From: an uncultured Marinococcus sp.
GTDB taxonomy: Bacteria; Bacillota; Bacilli; Bacillales; Marinococcaceae
Assembly: GCF_947493875.1 (NCBI RefSeq)
Contig: NZ_CANLSU010000001.1
Location: 186,001 to 250,000, forward strand
DNA length: 64,000 bases
Direction of reading: 5' to 3'
The position numbers were made by a program, and so were the translations under genes. The notes below the pieces were generated by a model, which did not search any database, had not been told where the DNA came from, and saw only the letters and a list, made by a program, of their open reading frames with translations. Shown here in pieces: positions 1-9,176 of this stretch; positions within the stretch are counted from its first letter, which is position 1, and the number at the start of each line of letters is the position of its first letter.

Positions 1-1283
1 TTGGCATGCTAAATAATGCAGATATGGAATTTCCGTCCATAAAGGATGAGAACGGAAACGATGCCCAGGTGACACACGGACGTCTGCTGAACTTTCTGGA
101 AAGCGACGACCGCCGTGTGCGCGAAGAGGCTTTTAAAGCTGTCTACAGCACCTACAGCAGGTTTAAAAATACAATTTCAAGCACGCTGGGCGGACAGGTG
201 AAAAAGAATACTTTTAATGCAAGTGTCCGTAAATATCGTTCAGCTAGAGAAGCTGCGCTGAGCAATAATCATATTCCGGAGAAGGTGTATGACCAGCTTA
301 TTTCGACCGTTCATGATTATCTCCCACTGCTTCACCGTTATGTGAAGCTGCGTAAGCAGGTGCTTGAACTCGATGAGATTCATAACTATGATTTGTATAC
401 GCCGCTGGTCAAGGACATTGACATGAAAATGACGTACGAGGAAGCAAAAGAAACCGTTCTTGAAGCGCTGCAGCCGCTGGGAAAGGAATACACAGAAACA
501 ATTGCCGGCGGATTTGAAAAAGGCTGGGTAGACGTTTATGAAAACGTTGGAAAACGGAGCGGAGCCTATTCCTCCGGAGCTTATGGGACAATGCCGTATA
601 TTTTAATGAACTGGCAGGACAGTATTAACAATGTATACACGCTGGCCCATGAACTCGGACATTCGATGCACAGCTATCTGACTCATCAAAATCAGCCTTA
701 TCCTTATGCTGATTACACCATTTTCGTGGCTGAGGTAGCTTCTACTGTCAATGAAGCGCTGCTTACCAGGCACTTACTGGCAAAAACGACAAATAAAACA
801 GAAAAAGCGTATTTATTGAACCAGTACCTCGAAGGCTTCCGGGGAACGGTGTTCCGTCAGACAATGTTTGCTGAGTTTGAGCAGTTAATCCATGAAAAGG
901 CAGAAGCAGGGGAAGCACTGACGCCCGATCTGCTGAACGCGCTTTATTATGAGTTAAATGAACAGTATTTCGGGCCGCATATGACGCTCGATGATGATAT
1001 TGCGCTTGAGTGGGCAAGGATTCCTCATTTTTATATGAACTTTTATGTTTATCAGTATGCCACCGGCTACAGCGCTGCGGCTGCTTTGTCCCAGCAGATT
1101 GTTGAAGAAGGGGAGCCTGCGGTGGAACGCTACCTGCAGTTCCTAAAATCGGGAAGCTCGGATTATCCGATCGAAGTTCTCAAAAAAGCAGGAGTCGACA
1201 TGACTACTTCGACTCCGATTGAACTGGCCATGAAGTCCTTCGAAGATACCCTAAATGAACTGGAAGAACTGCTGCTTCAATAA
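1..1283 (+). CDS. pepF: Oligoendopeptidase F, 5'-truncated by the window edge
   Basis: A cytosolic zinc metallopeptidase of family M3 that cleaves oligopeptides. The reading frame is open to the first base, so the true start lies upstream; about 425 residues of the roughly 600 usual for PepF are present. The zinc motif HELGH is encoded at about 648-662, followed by the conserved M3 segment FVAEVAST. In B. subtilis yjbG/pepF sits next to yjbH, as here. The gene converges on spxH with a shared bidirectional terminator. Family identity is secure; physiological substrates are unknown. Confidence 0.93.
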   Translation, partial: GMLNNADMEFPSIKDENGNDAQVTHGRLLNFLESDDRRVREEAFKAVYSTYSRFKNTISSTLGGQVKKNTFNASVRKYRSAREAALSNNHIPEKVYDQLISTVHDYLPLLHRYVKLRKQVLELDEIHNYDLYTPLVKDIDMKMTYEEAKETVLEALQPLGKEYTETIAGGFEKGWVDVYENVGKRSGAYSSGAYGTMPYILMNWQDSINNVYTLAHELGHSMHSYLTHQNQPYPYADYTIFVAEVASTVNEALLTRHLLAKTTNKTEKAYLLNQYLEGFRGTVFRQTMFAEFEQLIHEKAEAGEALTPDLLNALYYELNEQYFGPHMTLDDDIALEWARIPHFYMNFYVYQYATGYSAAAALSQQIVEEGEPAVERYLQFLKSGSSDYPIEVLKKAGVDMTTSTPIELAMKSFEDTLNELEELLLQ

Positions 1284-1285
1284 AA

Positions 1286-1328
1286 AAAATCCGCGGAGAT
1301 GCGTTTACATCTCCGCGGATTTTTTTTT
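1286..1328. terminator. Bidirectional terminator between pepF and spxH
   Basis: Arms of about 15 bases at 1287-1301 and 1308-1322 pair perfectly around a six-base loop. A T-run follows on the plus strand and an A-run precedes, so the hairpin can stop both converging genes. Confidence 0.9.
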
Positions 1329-2248
1329 CAGGTAACGGAAGGCACATACTCCCAGTAGGCTCCATTTTTTAACGGCACATGCTTCATTTTTCTTAACAGC
1401 ACAAGCTGTTTCAGCTGCTTTTCAGCTTCCTTTTCACTCCAGTCGAATACGACAGAGACCTCTTTGGTCGTAATTCGCGGATAGCGGGAGAGAAACCTTT
1501 CAAGCGTTAGTGAATGAGAAGGCTCCGGAGCGTGCCCGAGCATGTCAGAGAGAATTTCTTCGTAGACCTGATAGGGATACAGCCCGGAAACCTTCAGTCC
1601 TCCATCTTCAACGTGATCGTTAAAAAACACGAATGTTGGAGCTTGATCGACCTCCATCTCGCGGGAGGTTCTGATATCGCAATTCAGAGCTTTCCGGGTA
1701 CAGGCAGAATGTATATCGCGCTGAAATTCTTCAATGTCCAGCCCGGTAGCTTCCGCAATCTGGATAAGCGTTTCTTCTGTGGAGATGTCCTGGCCATGCA
1801 GAAACAAATTCTCTCTAATATTCCGGAAAAACACTGAAGCCAGCTGCTTTCCCTGCATTTCTGCAGCCTTCATGGCGAGCGCAGGAATGTAAGCAGAAGG
1901 AGCCGAGTGCTTCAGCCACACGCTTCCGTCTGCCGGCATGCCGGTACGGGTAGCCACTTCCTCATAAAACAAAGCCATTTCTTTTTTCATATCTTCTTTC
2001 ACCGGCTTCTGTTTTTCTTCACTCCAGCATTCAATGTTTGAAGTGAGCAGAAGCTTTGGCGTGAAATAGTGGCCGTATTCGATGAGCAGCTTTTTTAATA
2101 CAGGCTCAAACGCCCAGCACTCCGGGCATAATGGATCCATAAAAATATATAATTCAAGCGGCTTTTTCGATAAATGTGTGTCGGTAGACTGCGGCATACT
2201 GCAGGAACCGGAACTGTCATCACAAAAAGAAAAATGCTCGTTGCCCAT
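1328..2248 (-). CDS. spxH: SpxH/YjbH family adaptor for ClpXP degradation of Spx
   Basis: A DsbA-like thioredoxin-fold protein of 306 residues. The motif CPEC lies at residues 41-44, after a Cys/His-containing N-terminus (residues 1-25) of the kind reported to bind zinc in YjbH. The family delivers the redox regulator Spx to ClpXP and releases it under disulfide stress. It starts 21 bases after yjbI ends, so the two are probably co-transcribed, as in B. subtilis. Start chosen at ATG 2248, with AAAGGAG a little over 10 bases upstream. The neighbouring oligopeptidase and globin fit the known synteny. Confidence 0.9.
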   Translation of the reverse strand: MGNEHFSFCDDSSGSCSMPQSTDTHLSKKPLELYIFMDPLCPECWAFEPVLKKLLIEYGHYFTPKLLLTSNIECWSEEKQKPVKEDMKKEMALFYEEVATRTGMPADGSVWLKHSAPSAYIPALAMKAAEMQGKQLASVFFRNIRENLFLHGQDISTEETLIQIAEATGLDIEEFQRDIHSACTRKALNCDIRTSREMEVDQAPTFVFFNDHVEDGGLKVSGLYPYQVYEEILSDMLGHAPEPSHSLTLERFLSRYPRITTKEVSVVFDWSEKEAEKQLKQLVLLRKMKHVPLKNGAYWEYVPSVT

Positions 2249-2269
2249 GACCAGTTCACGCTCCTTTCA

Positions 2270-2656
2270 TTATGAATTTTCTTCAGTAGTATTTATCATG
2301 TGCTGTGCTGTCACCACAAGCCGCTGAAACATTTCCTGTCTGACGTCGTCTTCCATATTTATTTCTTCCATCGCTTCATCCATGCATAACAGCCAGGCCT
2401 TCGCCCGTGTTTCCGTAATTGGGAACGGGAGGTGGCGGGCCCGCAGGCGGGGATGACCATGTTCTTCTGTATATAAAGGCGGACCGCCTAAAAATTGAGT
2501 CATAAATTGCTTTTGTTTACGGGCAGTTTCCGTAAGGTCGTCCGGAAAAATAGGAGCCAGATCCGGATGGGCGCCAACCTTTCCGTAAAACGTATCAATC
2601 AGCTCGGAAAGTTTTTCTTCGCCAATCTGGTTAAAGCTCGATTTGAAAGCAGCCAT
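2270..2656 (-). CDS. yjbI: Group II truncated haemoglobin (YjbI)
   Basis: A haem protein of 128 residues, typical length for trHbO. Visible features are the B10 Tyr at residue 24, the GHPRLRARH segment with proximal His near residue 75 followed by PFPI, and Trp at residue 88. Its exact role in Bacilli is unsettled; oxygen or peroxide chemistry and haem handling have been proposed. I moved the start from 2716 to 2656 because GGAGGT sits five bases before that ATG. It is immediately upstream of spxH on the same strand. Confidence 0.92.
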   Translation of the reverse strand: MAAFKSSFNQIGEEKLSELIDTFYGKVGAHPDLAPIFPDDLTETARKQKQFMTQFLGGPPLYTEEHGHPRLRARHLPFPITETRAKAWLLCMDEAMEEINMEDDVRQEMFQRLVVTAQHMINTTEENS

Positions 2657-2789
2657 AGTGAACCTCCGGAACAACGTTTTGACGTTCATACCTGAAAAGA
2701 CAAAGCACTGGGACAAAACGTAATTATTGTATTTTCAATTTTTATTCTAGCAATGAGACCCGGCAACCGCAAATATTTTGAACGAAAAG

Positions 2790-2820
2790 GAACCCGGGGC
2801 AAAAAAACAACCCCGGGATG
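2790..2820 (-). terminator. Hairpin downstream of yjbJ
   Basis: The arms CCCGGGG (2793-2799) and CCCCGGG (2811-2817) pair. On the minus strand they are followed by the T-rich stretch TTCCTTTTCG, so this probably ends yjbJ transcription. The tail is imperfect. Confidence 0.6.
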
Positions 2821-2839
2821 GAGTTGTTTTTAAAACGGA

Positions 2840-3565
2840 TTATACAAGATCCTGATAGTTAGCAAGTACATTAGGCACGTATTTCTGGGTTTCTTTAAAT
2901 GGTGGGATGCCGTCATATTTATCCACGTTGCCCGGGCCGGCGTTGTAGGCGGCAAGAGCAAGTGTTTTGTTGCCATTGTATTTACTTAGCATATCTCTTA
3001 AATAGCGAATCCCGCCATCGAGGTTTTGTTCCGGGTCCATTGGGTCCTTTACCTTCAGCATAGAAGCAGTACCCGGCATCAGCTGCATCAGTCCCATAGC
3101 ACCGGCATGACTTTTAGCGTCCGGATTGAAGCCGGATTCCTGCTTTACCAGAGCACGAACAAGCTTACTGTCTACGCCGTATTTTTCAGATAAACGCTCA
3201 ATTGTCTGCACAATGCCTGAGCCTGAAGTCTGTTTAGACGAAGAAATATTTTCGGAGGCGGGAGCCGTTTCTTTTTTTACTTCTTTGGCGGCAGGCTCCG
3301 TGGAAGCACTGGATGCTTCGTCTCCTAAATGGTTGAAATAGCTGCTGGCACTCACAGGGTTTAAGAACAATGAGGAGGAGACGGGGCTGAAGCCGCTGCT
3401 GCTCTGTTCAGACATGATGGCCTGAGTTGATTTCAGGGAATCGTATAAAAAAGAACCGAAACGCCCAGCAGCAGAAGCTGTTTGCGAAGGGGCGGACGGC
3501 TGGCTGTTTCCTGCAGCTGCATTGGTTGAAGACGGGAAAAGAGAGGAAGAAATCGTCAAAAACAT
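2840..3565 (-). CDS. Lytic transglycosylase, SLT domain (YjbJ/CwlQ-like)
   Basis: A cell-wall hydrolase of 241 residues. The N-terminal 110 residues are low-complexity and rich in Ser and Ala. A C-terminal SLT domain follows, with the catalytic Glu in KQESGFNP, then AMGLMQLMP and AYNAGPGNV, all hallmark transglycosylase motifs. It cleaves the MurNAc-GlcNAc bond in peptidoglycan. No clean signal peptide is visible, although the first ten residues are mildly hydrophobic, so the export route is unclear. It lies in the yjb cluster between the globin and the CYTH protein. The ribosome site at the annotated ATG is unusually close. Confidence 0.87.
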   Translation of the reverse strand: MFLTISSSLFPSSTNAAAGNSQPSAPSQTASAAGRFGSFLYDSLKSTQAIMSEQSSSGFSPVSSSLFLNPVSASSYFNHLGDEASSASTEPAAKEVKKETAPASENISSSKQTSGSGIVQTIERLSEKYGVDSKLVRALVKQESGFNPDAKSHAGAMGLMQLMPGTASMLKVKDPMDPEQNLDGGIRYLRDMLSKYNGNKTLALAAYNAGPGNVDKYDGIPPFKETQKYVPNVLANYQDLV

Positions 3566-3634
3566 TCACCCCACTAATAAGATTCAGATAAGAAAAATAT
3601 ACCAGTATTTCAAATGAAGAACAATGTGCGTATG

Positions 3635-4222
3635 TTACTGTTTTTCATTCTGCTCCCGGCTGCGCTGAAAGAGACGTTCAATTTTGTTTGGTGTGCTGCG
3701 CAAGGGAAATTGATGCTGCTCTGCCAGTTCATTCATCCAGGCAGAGACGTCTTTTTCGCTTGGTCCTTCTATTTCAAGCTCATAATCGGTGGCCCCCAGG
3801 TAATGACTTCGGTCAAAAAAGATTTCTCCCGTCCGGAAAGGCTGGGTGGCCCGGTAGGTCGTGAGGGTGCCTATATTTTCAACAAGCCCGGAGCCAATCA
3901 GCGTCTGAAGGCGTCCGGCAACGTCACCGGCAGGCAGTTTCCCGCCTGTGATTGCTTCCTGTGCCTCCTGGACAGTAATGTTCTGATTCCATTCGGTGAG
4001 CCCCTCCTGGGCGGGCTCCTTTAACGTTAAAGTGAAAGAACCAGCACGCTCGCGTATACGCAAAGCAGATTTTCGGGCACGCAGGTCGAAGCTGCTGGTA
4101 TCAAAGTATGTATTTTTCTGCGAAGAAAAATCGTTTTCCTCAAGAGCGAAGCTTGCTGCAAGAGAGGAAAACTCCTTCTCCGTTAGAAGGTTCTTCGCTT
4201 CAATTTCCTGTTCTTTCGCCAT
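3635..4222 (-). CDS. CYTH domain protein (YjbK)
   Basis: A CYTH/triphosphate tunnel metalloenzyme of about 195 residues. The diagnostic ExExK signature is Glu6-Ile-Glu8-Ala-Lys10, and alternating charged beta strands follow. Members hydrolyse triphosphate-containing substrates with divalent metals; the substrate of YjbK proteins is not established. I chose ATG 4222 rather than 4270 because AGGAAG precedes it at normal spacing. It diverges from yjbL. Its position beside a (p)ppGpp synthetase is conserved in B. subtilis and suggests nucleotide or polyphosphate metabolism, but that is inference. Confidence 0.88.
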   Translation of the reverse strand: MAKEQEIEAKNLLTEKEFSSLAASFALEENDFSSQKNTYFDTSSFDLRARKSALRIRERAGSFTLTLKEPAQEGLTEWNQNITVQEAQEAITGGKLPAGDVAGRLQTLIGSGLVENIGTLTTYRATQPFRTGEIFFDRSHYLGATDYELEIEGPSEKDVSAWMNELAEQHQFPLRSTPNKIERLFQRSREQNEKQ

Positions 4223-4372
4223 GGTGAATCTTCCTTTCTGATACCGAATTACTGGAAAAACGCTATGCATTATCTTATCATATGGTTTGCGCTCTGTCTG
4301 TGTACATAAGTTATGATAAAATTAGGTACAGACAAGAAACGTATACTTTCCCTGTGTTGGAGGAATTATGAC

Positions 4373-4750
4373 ATGCAGCATATACTAACTGTAAATCATT
4401 ACGAAGAAGAAAATGAATCATTAATAATGTATCCGGTGGAAGAATGGCCGGAAAAAGAATGGCAAAAATTACGGGACGGTGGACAAATGCTTGCAGATTC
4501 CGATGCTTTAACGCTTGTTTATGTCCTGGATATGGAAGACGAATTTGTGCAGCTGCGTATTCCAAAAAGAGTGTGGCCGCTTTTGAAAAAGGCTTATGAT
4601 AACGAAAAACATGTTTATATAAAAAGCGGAAGTGCCCTGCATTTAGAAAATTTTCATGAAGAAATTGATTATTTAATGGATAATGTGCCCGGAAACGGGA
4701 ATTACGGTACTGAAATGGTATCTGCATTTGAAGAAGCGTTTAACGTATAA
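4373..4750 (+). CDS. YjbL-like conserved protein of unknown function
   Basis: A soluble, strongly acidic protein of 125 residues with no signal peptide, membrane segment or catalytic motif that I recognise. It is identified only by position (between yjbK and the (p)ppGpp synthetase, as in B. subtilis) and by general size. ATG 4373 was chosen because GGAGGA lies eight bases upstream; the longer frame from 4313 lacks a ribosome site. It is the first gene of the yjbL-relQ-nadF-yjbO transcription unit. Function unknown. Confidence 0.75.
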   Translation: MQHILTVNHYEEENESLIMYPVEEWPEKEWQKLRDGGQMLADSDALTLVYVLDMEDEFVQLRIPKRVWPLLKKAYDNEKHVYIKSGSALHLENFHEEIDYLMDNVPGNGNYGTEMVSAFEEAFNV

Positions 4751-4783
4751 CCTCATAATAATGTAAATGAGTGGTGGTAAACC

Positions 4784-5419
4784 ATGAGTAACTGGCAGAC
4801 ATTCCTTTCGCCTTATATGCAGGCGGTAGAGGAAATAAAGGTGAAATTAAAAGGGTTAAGAGAGCAGTACCAGATGTCTTCACAGCACACCCCGATCGAG
4901 TTTGTGACAGGCAGGGTCAAGCCGGTGACAAGCATTCTTGATAAAGCTCAGCGCAAAGATATTCCGCTCGATGAGATCGACACAAAAATGCAGGACATCG
5001 CAGGTATTCGCATTGTCTGCCAATTTGTGAGCGACATTGATACCATTGTGGAGCTGATGCGGACAAGACAGGATTTTGAGGTTTTGGAGGAACGGGATTA
5101 CATTAAGGAGAAAAAAGAGAGTGGCTACCGTTCTTTTCATATGGTCGTTTCTTATCCTGTGCACACGATCGGCGGCCGAAAGGACGTCCTCACAGAGATT
5201 CAGGTACGGACCATGGCCATGAATTTCTGGGCTACTATTGAACATTCTTTAAACTACAAGTACAGCGGCGAAATTCCGGAGGATATTAAACACCGGCTGC
5301 AGCGGGCTGCCGAAGCTGCATTTCAACTCGATGAAGAAATGTCCAAAATTAAAGGCGAGGTACGGGAAGCACAGCGTATCTATATGCAAAACAGGGAAAG
5401 TGAGGGTCCAAATACATGA
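4784..5419 (+). CDS. sasB: Small alarmone synthetase, (p)ppGpp synthetase (RelQ/SasB/YjbM)
   Basis: This enzyme transfers pyrophosphate from ATP to GTP or GDP to make (p)ppGpp. The protein has 211 residues and contains only the RelA/SpoT synthetase domain, with [14 protein letters not shown] and the YRSFHMVV and [13 protein letters not shown] segments. There is no HD hydrolase, TGS or ACT domain, which is the small alarmone synthetase architecture. Its stop overlaps the nadF start as ATGA, showing translational coupling. The weak ribosome site resembles GTGGTGG. Confidence 0.92.
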   Translation: MSNWQTFLSPYMQAVEEIKVKLKGLREQYQMSSQHTPIEFVTGRVKPVTSILDKAQRKDIPLDEIDTKMQDIAGIRIVCQFVSDIDTIVELMRTRQDFEVLEERDYIKEKKESGYRSFHMVVSYPVHTIGGRKDVLTEIQVRTMAMNFWATIEHSLNYKYSGEIPEDIKHRLQRAAEAAFQLDEEMSKIKGEVREAQRIYMQNRESEGPNT

Positions 5420-6237
5420 GTATCCCGTCCACCGATGAAAATATGCGATATAATGTTACGTCCCGGGGAGATGACACCTCCAATGAAATCAGGGACAAAG
5501 TGCTTTCATACCTAAATGAATTCGGTCTGATTCACGACGAAATTCATCCGGATATCGTTATTACTGTAGGGGGCGACGGCACACTGCTGCAGGCGTTCCA
5601 TCATTATTATGAATCACTTGAAGACGTCTGCTTTGTAGGTATACATACCGGCCACCTCGGTTTTTATGCAGACTGGCAGCCTGAAGAAGTGGAGAAGCTG
5701 GTGATTCACCTTGCAAAAACGCCGTTTCAGGTGGTGGAGTACCCGCTTCTTGAGGTAATTGTCCGTTACAATGAACATACGAGATTCGAACGGTATTTAG
5801 CCTTAAACGAGTGTATGGTAAAAACGCTCGAGGGATCTCTCGTGTGCAATGTAGACATTAAAGGCGAACATTTTGAAACGTTTCGCGGAGACGGCTTATG
5901 TATTTCCACGCCGTCCGGCAGCACGGCGTATAACAAATCCCTGGGTGGAGCGATACTGCACCCTTCCTTATCAAGTATTCAAATAGCCGAAATGGCAAGC
6001 ATCAATAACCGGGTCTACCGTACGATCGGCTCGCCGTTAATTCTGCCGCAGCACCATACCTGTCTTCTGCGCCCGGTGAACGATGTGGATATGCAGATCA
6101 CTATTGACCACATCACTCTTGTCGATCAGGGCATTGAGTCCATTCAGTACCGGGTAGCAGAGGAAAAAGTAAGATTCGCCCGCTTCCGCCCGTTTCCTTT
6201 CTGGAAGCGCGTGAAGGAATCGTTTATCGGGGAGTAA
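5416..6237 (+). CDS. nadF: NAD kinase
   Basis: Phosphorylates NAD to NADP. The GGDGT nucleotide motif is at about residues 52-56 and the second signature [14 protein letters not shown] lies in the middle; length (273) is normal. The annotated start overlaps the relQ stop. An alternative ATG at 5443 gives an N-terminus closer to the B. subtilis protein as I recall it, so the start is uncertain by nine residues. Co-transcription with a (p)ppGpp synthetase and a pseudouridine synthase is conserved in Bacilli. Confidence 0.93.
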   Translation: MSIPSTDENMRYNVTSRGDDTSNEIRDKVLSYLNEFGLIHDEIHPDIVITVGGDGTLLQAFHHYYESLEDVCFVGIHTGHLGFYADWQPEEVEKLVIHLAKTPFQVVEYPLLEVIVRYNEHTRFERYLALNECMVKTLEGSLVCNVDIKGEHFETFRGDGLCISTPSGSTAYNKSLGGAILHPSLSSIQIAEMASINNRVYRTIGSPLILPQHHTCLLRPVNDVDMQITIDHITLVDQGIESIQYRVAEEKVRFARFRPFPFWKRVKESFIGE

Positions 6238-6241
6238 AGCG

Positions 6242-7141
6242 ATGCGGACGATTACATGGAAGGTGCCTGCCGATGCAGAGGGCCGGGAGATAAAAAGGTT
6301 TTTGAGCCAGTATAAGGATGTTTCGCGACGTGTGTGGAAGAAAATTGATACACTCCCCCTGTATATAAACGGGGAACAGGCCCGTGGAAACGACCGGTTA
6401 AACGCTGGGGACGAGCTGCAGATAAGCATTCCATCGGGAACGGTGCCGGCTCATTTTAAAGAGTCCCGGGAGCAGCTGGAGGTGTTGTATGAGGATGAGG
6501 ACGTAATCGTCGTCAACAAGCCTGCGGGACTGCCGACGCTTCCAGGTAGAGCAGTAGGGGAGGAATCACTCGCAGGGAGACTTGCCGGCTATCTGCGAAG
6601 CAAAAATATACATTCTGCCATCCACCCGGTATCAAGGCTCGATCGTGGAACGAGCGGTATCGTGCCATTTGCCTGCCATGCCTACGCTCACTCCCGCATG
6701 GAAAAACATATGGATGCCGGATCCAGAAAAGAGTACATCGGGATGGTCGAAGGCAGGTGGCCGCAGGAATTTACGTATATCGATGTTCCGATCCGTCCGA
6801 GCACGGAGAGTCTGGTGGAACAAATAGCAGCACCGGACGGCAAAAGAGCTGTGACCACCGCAGAGGTGATCGAAGCACTGCCTGAGCATACCGTTTTAAA
6901 GTTTGGGCTAAAAACCGGACGGACGCATCAAATCCGCGTGCATGCCTCTGCGTCCGGTTTTCCGCTTGCTGGTGATACGCTGTATGGAAATGAAAATGAA
7001 TATTTGAAAAGACAGGCGCTGCACGCCTGCCGTCTGGATTTCTTTCATCCGGTACAGGAAACAATGATCACTGTCACGGCTCCGCTCCCTGAAGATATTA
7101 ATGATTTTCTGGCTTCTCAGCGGCTGAAGGTATTTAAGTGA
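6242..7141 (+). CDS. RluD-family pseudouridine synthase (YjbO)
   Basis: Isomerises uridine to pseudouridine in structured RNA. It has an S4-like N-terminal region to about residue 65, then the catalytic domain with HPVSRLDRGTSG, in which Asp134 is the expected nucleophile, and KTGRTHQIRVH. Length 299 fits the family. GGGGAG lies seven bases before the ATG, four bases after nadF ends. The exact target, rRNA or tRNA, cannot be told from sequence. The 3' end overlaps the 3' end of convergent prpE by 25 bases. Confidence 0.9.
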   Translation: MRTITWKVPADAEGREIKRFLSQYKDVSRRVWKKIDTLPLYINGEQARGNDRLNAGDELQISIPSGTVPAHFKESREQLEVLYEDEDVIVVNKPAGLPTLPGRAVGEESLAGRLAGYLRSKNIHSAIHPVSRLDRGTSGIVPFACHAYAHSRMEKHMDAGSRKEYIGMVEGRWPQEFTYIDVPIRPSTESLVEQIAAPDGKRAVTTAEVIEALPEHTVLKFGLKTGRTHQIRVHASASGFPLAGDTLYGNENEYLKRQALHACRLDFFHPVQETMITVTAPLPEDINDFLASQRLKVFK

Positions 7142-7854
7142 TCCGGCTGCAGCGGCAGAGTGGAAGGCACCTCGACGAATTCATGCTCCGGGTAACGATA
7201 GGCGGTAAGCTTGTTTCCAAACGAACAGCCCGTATCGATATTTACGGTCCGGCCGACAAGTCTCGCTTCCCATACAGGAGTATGCCCGTAAATGACGAAA
7301 GGCCTTCCGCTGTACGAGGGGGCCCAGTCTATACGCTCAGGTTCGCGATTGGCGTTTAGCTTTGTCGGTCCGTACAAAACGACATTGCGGGCCCTGCGGT
7401 CCGTACGGCCGATCAACTCCTCCTGCATGCCGCCGTGGGACGCAAGAACATTTCCATCGTCGAACAGCTGATACAGCGGTGCCTGTTCAAACAGGTGCAT
7501 AAATTTCTGCTTCACCTCCTGCTGCTCGTCCGGTAGAAGTGCTTCCCACTCCTGGATAGTCTTTTCAAGCCCGTGGCCTACCTGGACCGGGCGCCCTAAA
7601 AACCAGCGGTATAGTTTGTCGCAATGGTTTCCGGGCAAATACAGGGCATTTCCGCCTTTAACCATTTGGTCCGTTATACGGATGACCTCTATAGAATTCG
7701 GGCCGCGGTCGGTGATGTCGCCAACGATTATAAGCTGACGGCCACTGGGATGCCTGTAATTTTGATTATGATCATAGCCGAGTTCTGAAAGTATTTCGTT
7801 CATTTCGTGTGCGCAGCCGTGAATGTCGCTGATAAAGTCAAAATGTCTGTTCAC
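7117..7854 (-). CDS. prpE: PrpE-like Ap4A hydrolase / metallophosphatase
   Basis: A calcineurin-type metallophosphoesterase of 245 residues. The metal-binding motifs DIHG (10-13), GDITDRGP (45-52) and GNHC (75-78) are intact. The B. subtilis homologue hydrolyses diadenosine tetraphosphate and acts on phosphoproteins during spore germination. The start is GTG at 7854, seven bases after a GGGGAGAGG ribosome site. It is convergent with the pseudouridine synthase gene and divergent from fabI. Confidence 0.88.
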   Translation of the reverse strand: MNRHFDFISDIHGCAHEMNEILSELGYDHNQNYRHPSGRQLIIVGDITDRGPNSIEVIRITDQMVKGGNALYLPGNHCDKLYRWFLGRPVQVGHGLEKTIQEWEALLPDEQQEVKQKFMHLFEQAPLYQLFDDGNVLASHGGMQEELIGRTDRRARNVVLYGPTKLNANREPERIDWAPSYSGRPFVIYGHTPVWEARLVGRTVNIDTGCSFGNKLTAYRYPEHEFVEVPSTLPLQPDHLNTFSR

Positions 7855-7968
7855 TCAGACCTCTCCCCTCTAAAAAATGACGGCTGTTGGACAGCCCTGC
7901 GGTTCAATGATATAAAGGTAAAGAAATTATTTGATATTGATACAATCATATCTAAAGGAGAGACAACG

Positions 7969-8751
7969 ATGCAATTATCATTAGAAGGAAAAACGTTTGT
8001 CATCATGGGTGTTGCCAATAAAAGAAGCATAGCCTGGGGAGCTGCTGAAAGCCTGGCGGAAGCAGGAGCCGATTTAGTATTTACATACGGACAGCAGCGC
8101 ACCGAAAAAAGTGTCAGAAAATTGGCGGATTCGCTGGACCAGAAAGAACCGCTCGTCGTTCAGTGTGATGTTACCAATGACGAACAGATCCGCGAGTGCT
8201 TTGCAAAAATTAAAGAAGAAACGGGAACGATTCACGGTGTCGTTCATTCCCTGGCTTATGCGAAAAGAGAAGAGCTCGAAGGGGAATACTTGAATGCTAC
8301 ACGTGAAGGGTTTCTTTTGGCCCAGGAAATCAGCGCGTACTCCTTTACGGCTGTAGCGAAGGCGGTAAAAGAGTTCGATTTAATGACAGAGGGAGGCTCC
8401 TTTGTGACGATGAGCTACCTCGGGGCAGAGCGGATCGTGAAAAATTATAACGTCATGGGCGTAGCGAAGGCTTCTTTGGAAGCGAGTACCCGCTATTTGG
8501 CAAATGATCTTGGTGCAGACGACATTAGAGTTAATGCAATCTCAGCCGGTCCGATTCGTACACTGGCAGCTAAAGGCGTTTCCGGCTTTAATGATACCAT
8601 TAAGGCTATGGAGGAGCATGCCCCGCTGCGTCGCACAGTTACCCAAAAAGAAGTCGGAGACACCACTGCCTTTCTGATGAGCGGAATGTCGAGTGGAATT
8701 ACAGGTGAAGTTATCCATGTTGACGGAGGCTATCACGCGTACGGTATGTAA
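7969..8751 (+). CDS. fabI: Enoyl-ACP reductase (NADH), FabI
   Basis: Catalyses the last step of the fatty-acid elongation cycle, reducing trans-2-enoyl-ACP. It has the FabI-type cofactor segment GVANKRSIAWG (14-24), and the catalytic pair is spaced Tyr-x6-Lys (YNVMGVAK), which distinguishes FabI from the Tyr-x3-Lys of ordinary SDRs. At 260 residues it is full length. Start 7969 is preceded by AAAGGAG at eight bases; the longer upstream frame has no support. FapR commonly controls fabI in Bacilli, but I saw no convincing FapR palindrome upstream. Confidence 0.95.
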   Translation: MQLSLEGKTFVIMGVANKRSIAWGAAESLAEAGADLVFTYGQQRTEKSVRKLADSLDQKEPLVVQCDVTNDEQIRECFAKIKEETGTIHGVVHSLAYAKREELEGEYLNATREGFLLAQEISAYSFTAVAKAVKEFDLMTEGGSFVTMSYLGAERIVKNYNVMGVAKASLEASTRYLANDLGADDIRVNAISAGPIRTLAAKGVSGFNDTIKAMEEHAPLRRTVTQKEVGDTTAFLMSGMSSGITGEVIHVDGGYHAYGM

Positions 8752-8899
8752 AAGCAGATCTGCAGAAACATGGCGAGTACTGCATTATTACCATTTGATA
8801 ACGGATTGAAATGCTTAATATATGGAAAAAAGGGTAAAGAATACTAGTGATCATTTTTTCAGCAATCCATGCTTGTAAACAGTGGAGGAGGGTCTGAAC

Positions 8900-9124
8900 A
8901 TGGCACTTGTAGTTCCATATATTAATGCATCAGCCGTTAATTATGCCAATCGCCAGCAGCCGCCGGCTAAGCCGGGAGTACACCGCGTGCAGCGGGTGCA
9001 GCCGGTAGAACCGAAACGATATTCGAGTGAGCAGCAGGAAGCTTATAAGGCACTCGAAAAGAGGCATGAGCGTATTTTAGAAGAAGAAAATAAAAAAGGG
9101 CGGCGCATTCATACGCTTGCCTGA
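8900..9124 (+). CDS. Small basic protein of unknown function
   Basis: A 74-residue protein from ATG 8900, chosen because GGAGGAGG sits eight bases upstream. The first 20 residues are mixed and hydrophobic (ALVVPYINASAVNYANR), a Pro/Val/Gln-rich linker follows, and the end is charged and probably helical (KALEKRHERILEEENKKGRR). There is no signal peptide and no domain that I recognise. It is followed at once by a terminator and then the HNH gene. Function unknown. Confidence 0.72.
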   Translation: MALVVPYINASAVNYANRQQPPAKPGVHRVQRVQPVEPKRYSSEQQEAYKALEKRHERILEEENKKGRRIHTLA

Positions 9125-9156
9125 GAGAGCTGCCATCCGGCAGTTCTCTTTTTATT
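9124..9156 (+). terminator. Terminator after the small protein, ahead of the HNH gene
   Basis: The arms at 9124-9134 and 9139-9149 form an 11-pair stem with one G-T pair and an ATCC loop, followed by TTTTTATTTT. It lies only about 20 bases before the HNH start, so it probably attenuates read-through rather than separating distant genes. Confidence 0.8.
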
Positions 9157-9176
9157 TTGGAAAAGGAGGAAAGTGG

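Noticed and set aside
7920-7968. FapR operator ahead of fabI
   Set aside because: The best AT-rich dyad in this stretch differs from the FapR consensus at too many positions to support the call.
8752-8899. 25-codon frame from ATG in the fabI/small-gene gap
   Set aside because: No ribosome site and composition does not suggest a protein.
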